From contig CBDDFN010000002.1 in NCBI GenBank assembly GCA_965227065.1, forward strand, positions 1 through 64,000: 64,000 nucleotides of DNA, written 5' to 3'. Under the pieces are notes generated by a model. The model was not told the DNA's origin and searched no databases. It saw nothing but the letters and a program-made list of their open reading frames with translations. Of this stretch, positions 26,225 through 35,448 are shown piece by piece (the stretch's first letter is position 1; each line of letters begins with the position of its first letter). The stretch is from CBDDFN01 sp965227065 (GTDB taxonomy: Bacteria; Pseudomonadota; Alphaproteobacteria; SPJN01). The translations under genes and the position numbers were made by a program.

Positions 26225-27790
26225 ATGACCGCGCCCAAGCCCGTCATTTTGTGCATTCTCGATGGCTGGGGCTATGACCCGCAAAGCCAGTCGAGCGCGA
26301 TCAAGAACGCCCAAACCCCGGTCTATGACCGCCTGATGGCCGAGGCACCCTTTGCCACGCTTGATACGTCGGGCAAACATGTCGGCCTGCCCGATGGCCA
26401 GATGGGCAATTCTGAAGTCGGTCACATGAATTTGGGTTCCGGCCGGGTGGTGCTGCAGGATTTGCCGCGCATTGACGAGGCGGTGGAGCGCAACACGCTG
26501 AAAGACCGCCCCGCCCTGCAAGAGCTGATCGCCAAAACCAGGCAAAGCGGCGGCGCGGTTCATTTGATGGGGCTCGTGTCACCGGGCGGGGTGCATTCGC
26601 ATCAGGATCATATGGCAGCGCTCGCCCATGTGCTTCATGCCGAGGGGCTCACCGTTCATCTGCACGCCTTCCTTGATGGCCGCGATACCCCGCCGCAAAG
26701 CGCACGCGGCTTTGTTGAAAAGCTTGAAGCTGATTGCGGCACCGCCGCCGCCATCGCCACCGTGTCGGGCCGCTTCTACGCCATGGACCGTGACAAGCGC
26801 TGGGACAGGGTGGAAAAAGCCTATCGCGCCATCGTGCTGGCCGACGGTGCCAAGGCCGATAGCGCGCTTGAGGCCATCGACGCCTCCTACAGCGAAGAGA
26901 TCACCGACGAATTTGTCGTCCCTGCCGTGATCGGCGGATTTGACGGCATCAAGGATGGTGATGCGGTTCTGATGGCCAATTTCCGTGCCGACCGGGCGCG
27001 CGAAATTCTAACCGCGCTGACCGATCTGGCCTTTGACGGGTTTGATCGCAGCCGCGTGCCGGATCTGGCCGCCTGTGCGGGCATGGTGGAATATTCCGCC
27101 GCGCTGGCCGATGCGGTCGCGGCGCTGTTTCCGCCTGAAAGCCTCACCAATGTTATGGCCGAGTTTCTCGCCAATCAGGGCAAGCGTCAGCTTCACATCG
27201 CCGAGACCGAGAAGTATGCCCATGTCACCTTCTTCTTCAATGGCGGGCGCGAAGATGCATTTGAGGGTGAAGAGCGTGTGTTGATCCCCTCGCCCAAGGT
27301 GGCGACCTATGATTTGCAGCCTGAAATGTCCGCCGGAGAAGTGACCGGCCGGCTGTGTGAAGAGATTGCGGGCGGCCGCCATGACTTCATCGTCGTCAAT
27401 TACGCCAATCCCGATATGGTCGGCCATACCGGCATCATGCCCGCCGCCGTCAAAGCGGTCGAAACCATCGATGCCTGTCTGGGCCGTCTGGAACAGGCTG
27501 TGGCGGATGCCGGTGGTGTCATGCTGGTCACCGCCGATCACGGCAATGTCGAGCAGATGCTGGACCCCACAACTGGCGCGCCGCACACCGCGCACACCAG
27601 CTTTGTCGTGCCGTTGCTGCTGATCAATGCCGAGGCACTGGGCAAGCCGGTTCATCTGACCCATGGCCGTCTGGCCGATATTGCGCCGACCTGCCTTCAT
27701 CTGATGGGCCTTGTGCCGCCGGCTGAAATGACCGGCACGGTGCTTGTGGCTGATGGCGCACCCCAAGCCGGAGCGGAGGCTGTTGCCTGA
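26225..27790 (+). CDS. gpmI: 2,3-bisphosphoglycerate-independent phosphoglycerate mutase
   Basis: 521 residues from ATG 26225 (an in-frame GTG at 26219 is also possible). It is an alkaline-phosphatase superfamily enzyme with ILDGWGY, the phosphoserine motif GNSEVGHMNLGSGR, the interposed transferase domain (FLDGRDTPP, ATVSGRFYAMDRDKRWDR) and the metal-binding NYANPDMVGHTG and TADHGNVEQM. It interconverts 3- and 2-phosphoglycerate using Mn2+. The coding end overlaps the envC start. Confidence 0.97.
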   Translation: MTAPKPVILCILDGWGYDPQSQSSAIKNAQTPVYDRLMAEAPFATLDTSGKHVGLPDGQMGNSEVGHMNLGSGRVVLQDLPRIDEAVERNTLKDRPALQELIAKTRQSGGAVHLMGLVSPGGVHSHQDHMAALAHVLHAEGLTVHLHAFLDGRDTPPQSARGFVEKLEADCGTAAAIATVSGRFYAMDRDKRWDRVEKAYRAIVLADGAKADSALEAIDASYSEEITDEFVVPAVIGGFDGIKDGDAVLMANFRADRAREILTALTDLAFDGFDRSRVPDLAACAGMVEYSAALADAVAALFPPESLTNVMAEFLANQGKRQLHIAETEKYAHVTFFFNGGREDAFEGEERVLIPSPKVATYDLQPEMSAGEVTGRLCEEIAGGRHDFIVVNYANPDMVGHTGIMPAAVKAVETIDACLGRLEQAVADAGGVMLVTADHGNVEQMLDPTTGAPHTAHTSFVVPLLLINAEALGKPVHLTHGRLADIAPTCLHLMGLVPPAEMTGTVLVADGAPQAGAEAVA

Positions 27791-29108
27791 TCTGACACTG
27801 GCAAGGCTTGCGTTTGTGGCCGCGCTTGTGGTGCCTGTTGTGGCAACCGGCGCGTACGCACAAAGTGTAACGCCCGAACAGCTTGATGAGCTGCGTCATG
27901 AACTTGACGAAGCCAAGCAGGAGCGCGAGGCCCTCGACAAGCAGGCCAAAAACGTCAAGACCGAGCTGAAAAGCCTTGAAGAGCAACTGGTTGACGCTGC
28001 CAAGCGCGTCCAGTCGGCCGAAGCGGTGGCGACCGCCCTTGATGCCAAGCTCGCCGCCACCCAAAAGCTTGAGGCTGAGACCCAGGCCCAGCTTGAAAAA
28101 CAATCCGCCAATCTTGAAGCCAGCCTCGCAGCCCTGACCCGTATTGCGCGCCAGCCCGAAGCGGCGATCGTGACCGGCTCAGGCGAGCTGGTGGACCGCA
28201 TCCGTTCAGCCAATATGCTGGCTGAGATCGCCCCCAAGCTGCGCGCCGAAGCCCGCGCGCTGGGGGTTGAGCTGGAGCGGCTGGCGGATCTGCGCAAGAC
28301 GCTGGTGGCCGAGCAGGCCGAAAGCGAACAAGCCATCGCCGCGCTCAAGGCCGAACGGCAAAATCTCGGCGGGCTGATGGATCAAAAACGCGGTCAGGAC
28401 AAGCAACTTGCCTCGCAAGCCAAGCAGAAGGCCCGCCAGATCGACCAGCTTGCCAAAGACGCACAATCGCTGGGTGAGCTGATCACCGCGCTGGAACAAC
28501 AGGCCGCAATCATCCGCCCCACCCCCCGTCCGGTGGTCAAAGGTGTGCACGCAAGGGTCTTTCCCACGCCCCGGCCGTCGCGCCAAAGCGCCCCTCCGGC
28601 TCGTGTTAACCCTACAATTGCACCCGAATTGGCGGAAACACGCGCGCCTGAGCCTGTTAAAATCGACACTTCGGGCCTCAAATTTACCACTTTGAAGGGC
28701 CGTTTGCGGCTGCCGGTGCGCGGGCCGATTGTTGCAAAATTCGGCTCAAAACAAGGCTCCGCACCCTCTTTGAAGGGGATTGAGGTGGCCGCGCGGCAAG
28801 CCGCGCAAGTTGTCACACCAGCCGATGGCCAGATTGTGTACGCCGGACCGTTCCGATCTTATGGAGGTCTCTTGATCGTCAATGTCGGCGAAGGCTACCA
28901 TCTGCTCATGGCAGGTCTCGACCGCATTACGGCAGTGGTCGGCCAGCGCATCATTGCAGGAGAGCCTGTGGGCCGCTTGGGGCCGCAATCTCGCCAAAAT
29001 GAGGCGTCAGGGTCTGGGACCAAACTGTATTTCGAAGTGCGCCGTCAGGGACACCCGGTCGATCCCATGCCCTGGCTGCACGCCTCCGAACGAAAGGTAA
29101 GCGGATAA
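27753..29108 (+). CDS. EnvC-like murein hydrolase activator (degenerate LytM domain)
   Basis: 451 residues from ATG 27753, inside the end of gpmI. A signal sequence or signal anchor (ARLAFVAALVVPVVATGAYA) is followed by a long coiled coil (about 45-255, rich in Ala, Glu, Lys, Gln), a proline-rich linker and a C-terminal LytM/M23 fold. The zinc ligands of active LytM proteins are missing: the positions of HxxxD and HLHFEVR read KGIEVAA and TKLYFEVR. As in E. coli EnvC, the protein should activate amidases at the division site rather than cut murein itself. It is coupled to ctpA, a common arrangement in alphaproteobacteria. Confidence 0.88.
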   Translation: MAHPKPERRLLPDLTLARLAFVAALVVPVVATGAYAQSVTPEQLDELRHELDEAKQEREALDKQAKNVKTELKSLEEQLVDAAKRVQSAEAVATALDAKLAATQKLEAETQAQLEKQSANLEASLAALTRIARQPEAAIVTGSGELVDRIRSANMLAEIAPKLRAEARALGVELERLADLRKTLVAEQAESEQAIAALKAERQNLGGLMDQKRGQDKQLASQAKQKARQIDQLAKDAQSLGELITALEQQAAIIRPTPRPVVKGVHARVFPTPRPSRQSAPPARVNPTIAPELAETRAPEPVKIDTSGLKFTTLKGRLRLPVRGPIVAKFGSKQGSAPSLKGIEVAARQAAQVVTPADGQIVYAGPFRSYGGLLIVNVGEGYHLLMAGLDRITAVVGQRIIAGEPVGRLGPQSRQNEASGSGTKLYFEVRRQGHPVDPMPWLHASERKVSG

Positions 29109-30457
29109 TGCGCAAATCAATGATGGCAGGTTTCTTGGGCGCAGCAGCCTTGTCGGCCTTTATCATGTCCCGGCCCTTTGCAGGCGCCGAAGCGGCCAGT
29201 TCGGAAACCTATCGCCAGCTCAACCTGTTTGGCGATGTGTTTGAGCGGGTGCGCGAAGACTATGTCGATGAAGTCTCCGACCCTGAAATCATTCAGGCGG
29301 CCATCAATGGCATGCTGCAATCGCTTGATCCGCATTCAAGCTATATGAACGCCAAAGCCTTCCGCGACATGCAGATCGACACACGCGGCGAATTTTACGG
29401 GCTGGGAATTCAGGTCACGATGGAAGAAGGTCTCGTCAAGGTGATTTCGCCCATCGAAGACACGCCGGCCATGCGGGCGGGCCTGCAATCGGGCGATCTG
29501 ATCACCCATCTGGATGGTGAGCCGGTGATGGGCCTGACCTTGCAGGAAGCTGTCGACAAGATGCGCGGCCGTCTCAACACCTCGATCACGTTGACCATTC
29601 TGCGCGGGGCTGAAACTCCGTTTGATGTCCGCGTCATTCGCGACAAGATCGAGATCAAGCCTGTCAAATATGAAGCCAAAGGCAAGATCGGCTATATCCG
29701 CATCACCAGCTTCAACCAGAAATCCGCAGCCGAACTGGACGCCGCCATGGATGCGCTGCGCTCGGATATGGGCGATGACATGGCGGGCCTTGTGCTTGAT
29801 CTGCGCAGCAATCCCGGCGGTTTGCTTGATCAGGCAGTTGCCATTGCCGATGCCTTCCTTGAGCAGGGCGAAATTGTTTCAACCCGGGGCCGCGACCCGC
29901 GTGACATTTCCCGCGATCAGGCAACCCGTGGCGACATTGCCGAAGATTTGCCGATTGTCGTTCTGGTCAATGGCGGCTCGGCCTCGGCCTCTGAAATTGT
30001 CGCCGGTGCGCTGCAAGACCATCGCCGCGCCATTGTGCTTGGCATGCGGACCTTCGGCAAAGGCTCGGTCCAGACCATCATTCCGCTTGGCGATCAGGGC
30101 GCGCTGCGCCTGACCACGGCGCGCTATTACACGCCGTCGGGCCGGTCGATCCAGGCCCGCGGCATCTGGCCTGACATTGAAGTGGCCGCCCGCACCCAGG
30201 AAGAGATCGAAAAAGCCGAACTGTCGATTTCGGCTATGCGCCGGGGCGAAGCCGCGCTGCGCAACCATTTGGATGCGCAAGATGGCCTGCCTGAAGAGCC
30301 GCGCCGCTCCGACGGGGTGATTTTCCCCGCCAAGCTTTCCGAAGGCGAGGACTTCCAGCTTGATTACGCGCTGCAATTGCTGCGCGGCGCAACAGGGATC
30401 GAACCCGCGCTGACAACGGCCAAGGCCGATGCGGCCGCACCTGTGGCCCAGCCGTAA
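29108..30457 (+). CDS. ctpA: C-terminal processing peptidase, S41 family
   Basis: 449 residues, starting on the last base of the envC stop (TAATG). A signal peptide (LGAAALSAFIMSRPFAGAEA) leads into an N-terminal helical part, a PDZ domain (about 90-170, with GLGIQVTMEEG and PAMRAGLQSGDLI) and the tail-specific protease core. The catalytic serine lies in NGGSASASEIVAGAL and the lysine in RTFGKGSVQT. CtpA-type proteases act in the periplasm on proteins with hydrophobic C-termini and on cell-wall enzymes, which fits its pairing with EnvC. Confidence 0.96.
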   Translation: MRKSMMAGFLGAAALSAFIMSRPFAGAEAASSETYRQLNLFGDVFERVREDYVDEVSDPEIIQAAINGMLQSLDPHSSYMNAKAFRDMQIDTRGEFYGLGIQVTMEEGLVKVISPIEDTPAMRAGLQSGDLITHLDGEPVMGLTLQEAVDKMRGRLNTSITLTILRGAETPFDVRVIRDKIEIKPVKYEAKGKIGYIRITSFNQKSAAELDAAMDALRSDMGDDMAGLVLDLRSNPGGLLDQAVAIADAFLEQGEIVSTRGRDPRDISRDQATRGDIAEDLPIVVLVNGGSASASEIVAGALQDHRRAIVLGMRTFGKGSVQTIIPLGDQGALRLTTARYYTPSGRSIQARGIWPDIEVAARTQEEIEKAELSISAMRRGEAALRNHLDAQDGLPEEPRRSDGVIFPAKLSEGEDFQLDYALQLLRGATGIEPALTTAKADAAAPVAQP

Positions 30458-30482
30458 CCACGACAAAGCAAGAGGGGCGGGC

Positions 30483-30716
30483 ATGTCAAAGACCTATCTG
30501 GATTGGTCGCGCATCCTGACGCGGGCGAGCCTGGTACTCGCCTCGATCTGGATTGTCGCGGTGCTGGCGCTTGGCGGGCTTGGCTACTGGGCGTGGGAGG
30601 CCGACAAGAAAGCCCCCATCACCGTCAGCCGCAGCCCCGCCTTGCTGCTCACCCTGCCTGCACCTGCTGCCCCTGCCGATCCTCAAGACGAACCTGAGGG
30701 CGAGCCGCAATCATGA
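30483..30716 (+). CDS. Small membrane protein of unknown function
   Basis: 77 residues from ATG 30483, with AGGGGC upstream. There is one clear transmembrane helix (LVLASIWIVAVLALGGLGYWAW, about 17-38), then a proline/alanine-rich tail ending in acidic residues. It lies 25 bases after ctpA and overlaps rppH by ATGA, so it is part of the same transcript. No family recognised. Confidence 0.65.
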   Translation: MSKTYLDWSRILTRASLVLASIWIVAVLALGGLGYWAWEADKKAPITVSRSPALLLTLPAPAAPADPQDEPEGEPQS

Positions 30717-31210
30717 GTGCTGCTGCATCTGCGCTTCCCTACCGGCCCTGCGTTGGTGTCACCCTGTTCAACGCCGACGCCCATGTCTTTGTCGGCCAGC
30801 GCATTGATTCGACCACCGAGGCCTGGCAAATGCCGCAAGGGGGCATGGACCCCGGCGAAACCCCGCTCGACACCGCCTTGCGCGAGCTGGAAGAAGAGAT
30901 CGGCACCGCCAAGGGCCGCATCATTGGCGAGATCAACGAGTGGCTCAGCTATGATCTGCCCGCTGAGCTGATCGGCCGGGTGTGGAAGGGCCGCTATCGG
31001 GGTCAGCGCCAACGCTGGTTTGCCATGGCCTTTGACGGCACCGACGCCGACATTAATCTGGACACCAAGCATCCGGAGTTTAACGCCTGGCAGTGGGTGG
31101 AGCTTGAAGCCCTGCCCGATCTGATCGTGCCATTCAAACGCGATCTTTACGCGAAAATCGTTGACGAGTTTCGCGCCACACGGGATGGCATCCGCGCTGG
31201 ACAACTGTGA
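30713..31210 (+). CDS. rppH: RNA pyrophosphohydrolase
   Basis: 165 residues. It is a Nudix hydrolase with the full box GGMDPGETPLDTALRELEEEIG; the opening YRPCVGVTLFN and the WQMPQGG and WFAMAF elements place it in the RppH/IalA group. RppH removes pyrophosphate from mRNA 5' ends and starts RNase E-dependent decay. Its start overlaps the small membrane protein gene. Confidence 0.94.
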   Translation: MSAAASALPYRPCVGVTLFNADAHVFVGQRIDSTTEAWQMPQGGMDPGETPLDTALRELEEEIGTAKGRIIGEINEWLSYDLPAELIGRVWKGRYRGQRQRWFAMAFDGTDADINLDTKHPEFNAWQWVELEALPDLIVPFKRDLYAKIVDEFRATRDGIRAGQL

Positions 31211-31300
31211 GGGTGCAGCGCACAAATCTGTCATTGCAATTGGTCTGCGAAGCCGCTTTTATCACCCATCACATGCGGATGACGGGTGGCGCGTGAACTG

Positions 31301-32836
31301 ATGATCTTCAGTTCTTTTGAATTCATTTTTATCTTCCTGCCGATCTTGCTGCTGGTTTACTACGCCGCTACCAAGCTCGACACGAAAGGCCGGACGGTTG
31401 ATATCGTCCTGATCCTGGGCTCCCTCATTTTCTACGGGGTGTGGAACCCGGTCTATGTGCCGCTGATCCTCGGCTCAATTGCGGTCAATTACACAATTGC
31501 CAATCTGATTACCGCCGCCCCGAAGACCGACCGGTCGCGCTGGATGATGATTGCGGGCGTGAGCTTCAATCTGGGCCTGCTTGGCTATTTCAAATATGCC
31601 GACTGGATGGTGAGCGCCTATCACGATGTGCTGGGCATGCCGCATGAAACGCTTGGCATTATCCTGCCGCTGGCCATTTCCTTCTTCACCTTCCAGCAGA
31701 TCGCCTATCTGGTTGACGCCCATAAGGGCGAGCAGGTGCGCACCGACCCGCTGACTTACGGCTTGTTCGTGCTGTTCTTCCCGCAACTCATTGCCGGTCC
31801 CATCGTCCATTACAAAGAGATGATGCCGCAATTTGAGCGCAAGACGAACCGCGGCATCACCACCGAAAATGTCACGGTGGGCCTGACCATGTTTTCGATC
31901 GGGCTGTTCAAGAAGCTCGTCTTTGCCGATGGCATGGCGGGCTATGCCACGCCGGTTTTTGCCGCCGCCGATAACGGGGTGGATGTCACGCTGATTGATG
32001 CCTGGATCGGCTCGCTGAGCTTTGCCTTCCAGCTCTATTTCGATTTTTCGGGCTATTCGGACATGGCGATCGGGCTTGCGCGCCTGTTTGGCATCCGCCT
32101 GCCGCTCAACTTCAACTCGCCTTACAAGTCAGGCTCGCATACCGAATTCTGGCGGCGCTGGCACCTCACCCTGTCGCGCTTCCTGCGCGATTACATCTAT
32201 ATCCCGCTGGGCGGTTCCCGCCACGGTGAAGGCCGCCGATTGTTCAACCAGTTTATGACCATGTTTCTGGGCGGGCTGTGGCATGGCGCGGGCTGGACCT
32301 TCTTCTTCTGGGGCATCTGGATGGGCGGCTTCATGGTGATTGAGGCGCTGTGGGAAAAACTCAAAGCGCGGATCGGCATCAAACGTGTGTTCGGTACCTG
32401 GGGCTCGCGCATTGTCTTCTGGATTGTCTTTACATTCCACTGGCCGCTGTTCCGCGCCGAGACGCTTGATGGCGCGATCACCATGTATAAGGGCATGCTG
32501 GGGCTCAATGGCATTACGACCGCCGGGCCATGGGCGAAAATCCTCGACGGGCTGAACGTCTCTTATGTGCTTGACCGGCCCATCGTGCTTGATTTCGAAG
32601 TGCTCTATTACCTGATCGGCCTGCATCTGTGGGTGTGGCTGTTGCCCAATGCCCAGCAATTTATGGGCCGTTACCGGCCTGCTTTCGAGACCTATCCGGG
32701 CGAGGTTGCCCCGCTTAAATATAAGTGGATGGCCTGGCGGCCGACCCTGATCTGGGGTGTCGTGCTGGCGGCGATTACCTTCCTTGCACTCGCCCATATC
32801 AGCCGGGTGCAGGAATTCCTGTACTTCCAGTTCTAG
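31301..32836 (+). CDS. MBOAT-family membrane O-acyltransferase (AlgI/DltB-like)
   Basis: 511 residues from ATG 31301 (an in-frame GTG lies five codons earlier). A polytopic membrane protein with about ten or more helices. It starts FSSFEFIFIFLPILLLVYY and contains the AlgI-type landmarks FPQLIAGPIVHYKEM, YFDFSGYSDMAIGLARLFGI, FWRRWHLTLSRFLRDYIYIPLGG, and the catalytic His in GGLWHGAGWTFFFWG. Such proteins move acyl groups across the inner membrane onto extracellular glycans. The next gene, nine bases on, encodes a partner of the SGNH/AlgX-like type. The acceptor glycan is unknown. Confidence 0.92.
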   Translation: MIFSSFEFIFIFLPILLLVYYAATKLDTKGRTVDIVLILGSLIFYGVWNPVYVPLILGSIAVNYTIANLITAAPKTDRSRWMMIAGVSFNLGLLGYFKYADWMVSAYHDVLGMPHETLGIILPLAISFFTFQQIAYLVDAHKGEQVRTDPLTYGLFVLFFPQLIAGPIVHYKEMMPQFERKTNRGITTENVTVGLTMFSIGLFKKLVFADGMAGYATPVFAAADNGVDVTLIDAWIGSLSFAFQLYFDFSGYSDMAIGLARLFGIRLPLNFNSPYKSGSHTEFWRRWHLTLSRFLRDYIYIPLGGSRHGEGRRLFNQFMTMFLGGLWHGAGWTFFFWGIWMGGFMVIEALWEKLKARIGIKRVFGTWGSRIVFWIVFTFHWPLFRAETLDGAITMYKGMLGLNGITTAGPWAKILDGLNVSYVLDRPIVLDFEVLYYLIGLHLWVWLLPNAQQFMGRYRPAFETYPGEVAPLKYKWMAWRPTLIWGVVLAAITFLALAHISRVQEFLYFQF

Positions 32837-32845
32837 GAGGCGCCC

Positions 32846-33952
32846 GTGTCCGGTTTGAAATCCAAAAAGACCCGCACCCGCCAGCGCCTTTATCTTGTGC
32901 TGCTCCTGGGGTTTAGCTTTCTGGGCTTTGGCGGCATGTTCGGCTTTAATGTGCTGTCTGATCCGTTCTGGCATTTTGGCGGCAACAAGATCGTGCCGCG
33001 CAACTTCCCGTTCAATGAACGGATCTCGAAACTCACCTTCATCCAGGACCGGGCGCAAAATTATGATTGCCTGATCCTGGGCTCCTCGCGCGTCACCCTG
33101 CTCGATCCCCAACGGATCAAGGGTTACACCTGCTTTAACCTCGCCATTGCGGCGGGCCGGGCGCCCGAGGCGCTCGCCTTTGCGCGCTATGTGAAGCCCA
33201 AAATGCCCGATCTCAAGCTGGTGATTGTGGGCGTCGCCGAAGCCAATTTCTGGACCGACACGTTCAAGCCGGTGATCCCCGATTTCGTCACCAAAAACGA
33301 GGCCCCGCCAAGTTTCTGGTCGCAATATTCGACCATGTCGACGACCCTGTTTTCGGTGCGCACCCTGCTCGTCCTCAAGCCGTCCAAACGCTATTACGAC
33401 AAGCAGTTAAGCTGCCACACAACGCCGGGGCTCGGCACTTTTGATCCGGTGAAGGACAAGACTGCAAGGCTGCTCGACATCGACTATGATCCGGGCCGGG
33501 CCGAAAGCTGGTACGAGCCCATCAAGGCGCTGTTCCCCGATCAGCGCATCATCGGCTATGCCCCGCCGCGCACTGCGTGGTTCACAACGCGCATGTGGCT
33601 CAATGGGACGCTTGAAAACTATCTTGAAGGCATCAAGCGGGTGGCGAGCCACTATGGCGAGTTTTATGAGTTTTCCATTCCCGGCGGCGACAATAACGAC
33701 CCCACCAAGACCCATAATGGATCGCATTTTTACGGCGAAACCAACGCCAAGGTGGCCGATCATATGAACGCGCTGATCAATGGCACAGAACCAGGCGTGG
33801 AGCCGTTCGGCTATCCGGTTCACCTTCATACAGTGGATGAGCTGCGCGGCGTCTATGAACGCCAGATCAAGGCGTTTGCGGCCCAAAATGATGTGTCGAT
33901 GATGGCGACAGACTTCTGCGCCTCCGGCGCGGAGTGTCATCAATTGCCGTAA
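32846..33952 (+). CDS. MBOAT-associated SGNH-like/DltD-like protein
   Basis: 368 residues from a GTG with an AGGAGG site seven bases upstream. An N-terminal membrane anchor (LYLVLLLGFSFLGFGGMFGF) is followed by a periplasmic domain. LILGSSR near residue 75 looks like the nucleophile block of SGNH hydrolases, and NGSHFYGE near 292-299 could supply the D/H-type C-terminal block (here with N at the first position). Proteins of this build accompany MBOAT acyltransferases and complete acyl transfer to the glycan. The family call is by organisation and the GSSR motif, not by close identity. Confidence 0.7.
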   Translation: MSGLKSKKTRTRQRLYLVLLLGFSFLGFGGMFGFNVLSDPFWHFGGNKIVPRNFPFNERISKLTFIQDRAQNYDCLILGSSRVTLLDPQRIKGYTCFNLAIAAGRAPEALAFARYVKPKMPDLKLVIVGVAEANFWTDTFKPVIPDFVTKNEAPPSFWSQYSTMSTTLFSVRTLLVLKPSKRYYDKQLSCHTTPGLGTFDPVKDKTARLLDIDYDPGRAESWYEPIKALFPDQRIIGYAPPRTAWFTTRMWLNGTLENYLEGIKRVASHYGEFYEFSIPGGDNNDPTKTHNGSHFYGETNAKVADHMNALINGTEPGVEPFGYPVHLHTVDELRGVYERQIKAFAAQNDVSMMATDFCASGAECHQLP

Positions 33953-34012
33953 ATCCGCGCCTGTCATTCCCGATACAAGCCTCGCCTTCAGCCTTGAGGC
34001 TGGGGATGCCCC

Positions 34013-34876
34013 TCAGGCGGCGGCTTTGTAACCGGGCTTGGAGGTCGGATTTTGCCGGCCCAGCCGCCACAGGCGCGCTTGCACCGTCCACCAGGTGGCT
34101 GATGCGAACAGCTTGCCCAGCGTGCCTTGCGGGCTTAATCCCATGGCCTTGGCCATCATGGCGCAGGCCCGGTCCATATGCTTGCGCTGATACATGCCAA
34201 AGGCGCGCATTTCATAGGCACCCGAATTGGTCTTGGCGTCGAAGGTTTCGCTCAAAGGCGCATTGGCGGCGAAATAAGCGGCTGCCAATTCATCATCATC
34301 GGCTTCCTTGAAGCGGGTCAGCGCCACCCAGATGCGGTTGAGCGTCGAGACCTTTTCCTGCGCTTCGAGCATTTCGATGGTCTCGTAAAACAGCTTGTAA
34401 TGGCGGAACTCGTCAGCGGCGATATTGGTGGCGATTTCCCGCAAGACCGGCTCATCGGTCAAATCGCGCATGGCGGTGTAATAGCTTGAGGTGCCGCTTT
34501 CCACCACACAACGCGCCACCATTTCGCCCAGGCGTGAACCCCGCACGCTTTCTTCGGCATCAAGCGGCAGGCAGTAAATGGACTGGAAACGCGCAAAGGC
34601 GGCGTCGAAATCAAAGCTGGGGTCGGCGCGTTTGGCCCAGGCCGCCAAAGCGCGGCCATGCTGGGCCTCTTCAACACCCCATTGTTCAAAGGCGTCGCGG
34701 GTCGCGGCGTCATGGCCAAACACATTGTTCAGATAGGTGACATAATCGGGGCTGTTGGCTTCGACCAGCGAGGCTGCCTTGACCGCCTTCAAAATATCAG
34801 GATCAACCTTCCCGGCATCAAACTGATCCCAGTTAATGTCGTCCAGCGTCCATTGGGGGCTGTGCGTGGCGCTCAT
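34013..34876 (-). CDS. Ferritin-like diiron domain protein
   Basis: 287 residues from ATG 34876. A four-helix diiron centre is visible: Glu39 (SLVEANSPDY), Glu70-x-x-His73 (VEEAQHG), Glu126 (CVVESGTSSYY) and Glu156-x-x-His159 (ADEFRHYKLF). That spacing is of the ferritin-like/acyl-ACP desaturase type. The substrate is not known; oxidase, peroxidase and desaturase-like roles are all possible. It lies downstream of the atp operon on the same strand but is separated from it by a terminator, so it is probably transcribed alone. Confidence 0.75.
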   Translation of the reverse strand: MSATHSPQWTLDDINWDQFDAGKVDPDILKAVKAASLVEANSPDYVTYLNNVFGHDAATRDAFEQWGVEEAQHGRALAAWAKRADPSFDFDAAFARFQSIYCLPLDAEESVRGSRLGEMVARCVVESGTSSYYTAMRDLTDEPVLREIATNIAADEFRHYKLFYETIEMLEAQEKVSTLNRIWVALTRFKEADDDELAAAYFAANAPLSETFDAKTNSGAYEMRAFGMYQRKHMDRACAMMAKAMGLSPQGTLGKLFASATWWTVQARLWRLGRQNPTSKPGYKAAA

Positions 34877-34970
34877 TTTCGGCATTCCCCTAACGTGTGA
34901 AGATCGGCCCATTCAGGGCCTATCCTGAAATGGGATTTCGGAAAGACTATGACAAGTCCGCGCAAAACAA

Positions 34971-34994
34971 AACCGGCGGTGATAACCGCCGGTT
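34971..34994 (-). terminator. Terminator of the atp operon (possibly bidirectional)
   Basis: AACCGGCGGT and ACCGCCGGTT form a perfect 10-bp stem with a GATA loop. The minus-strand side continues TTGTTTTGCG and the plus-strand side TTTAAAA. It lies 24 bases past the atpC stop. Confidence 0.88.
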
Positions 34995-35017
34995 TTTAAA
35001 ACATAATTCTGTTGTTT

Positions 35018-35428
35018 TTAGAGCGCAGCGTCGAGCACTTCAGCCTTTTCGGTCAGCGCATCGAGACGGGCCTGGGCTTCGGCTTTCCCCGCCTCGTCCT
35101 TGGCGTCATTGACGTCTTCCTGGGCGTCCCGGATTTTCTGGTTGAGCCCGTCGCGGTCAATTTCGCTCAGCGGCTCGGCCTCTTCGGCCAGCACCGTCAG
35201 GCCCCGCGGGGTGACATCGGCAAAACCGCCACGCACAAAGACGCGGTTGGTGTCTGAGCCATTGTCGTTCACCACCAGGATCCCGGCCCGCAAGGTCGAG
35301 ATGAAGGGGGCGTGGCCTTCGAGAACACCGAAGTCACCTTCCGAGCCCGGCACGGTGACCATATCGACATCGGCCGATGCGATCAGCCGCTCAGGGCTCA
35401 CCAGTTCAAAATGAAGCTTGTCGGCCAT
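35018..35428 (-). CDS. atpC: ATP synthase F1 epsilon subunit
   Basis: 136 residues. The beta-sandwich N-domain begins KLHFELVSPERLI, with VTVPGSEGDFGVLEGHAPFIS (the classic epsilon motif) and FVRGGFADVTPRGLTVLAEEA; a C-terminal helical hairpin follows. It is part of the central stalk and inhibits hydrolysis. Last gene of the operon. Confidence 0.97.
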   Translation of the reverse strand: MADKLHFELVSPERLIASADVDMVTVPGSEGDFGVLEGHAPFISTLRAGILVVNDNGSDTNRVFVRGGFADVTPRGLTVLAEEAEPLSEIDRDGLNQKIRDAQEDVNDAKDEAGKAEAQARLDALTEKAEVLDAAL

Positions 35429-35448
35429 CAGCCTTTCGCCTCCTCAAG

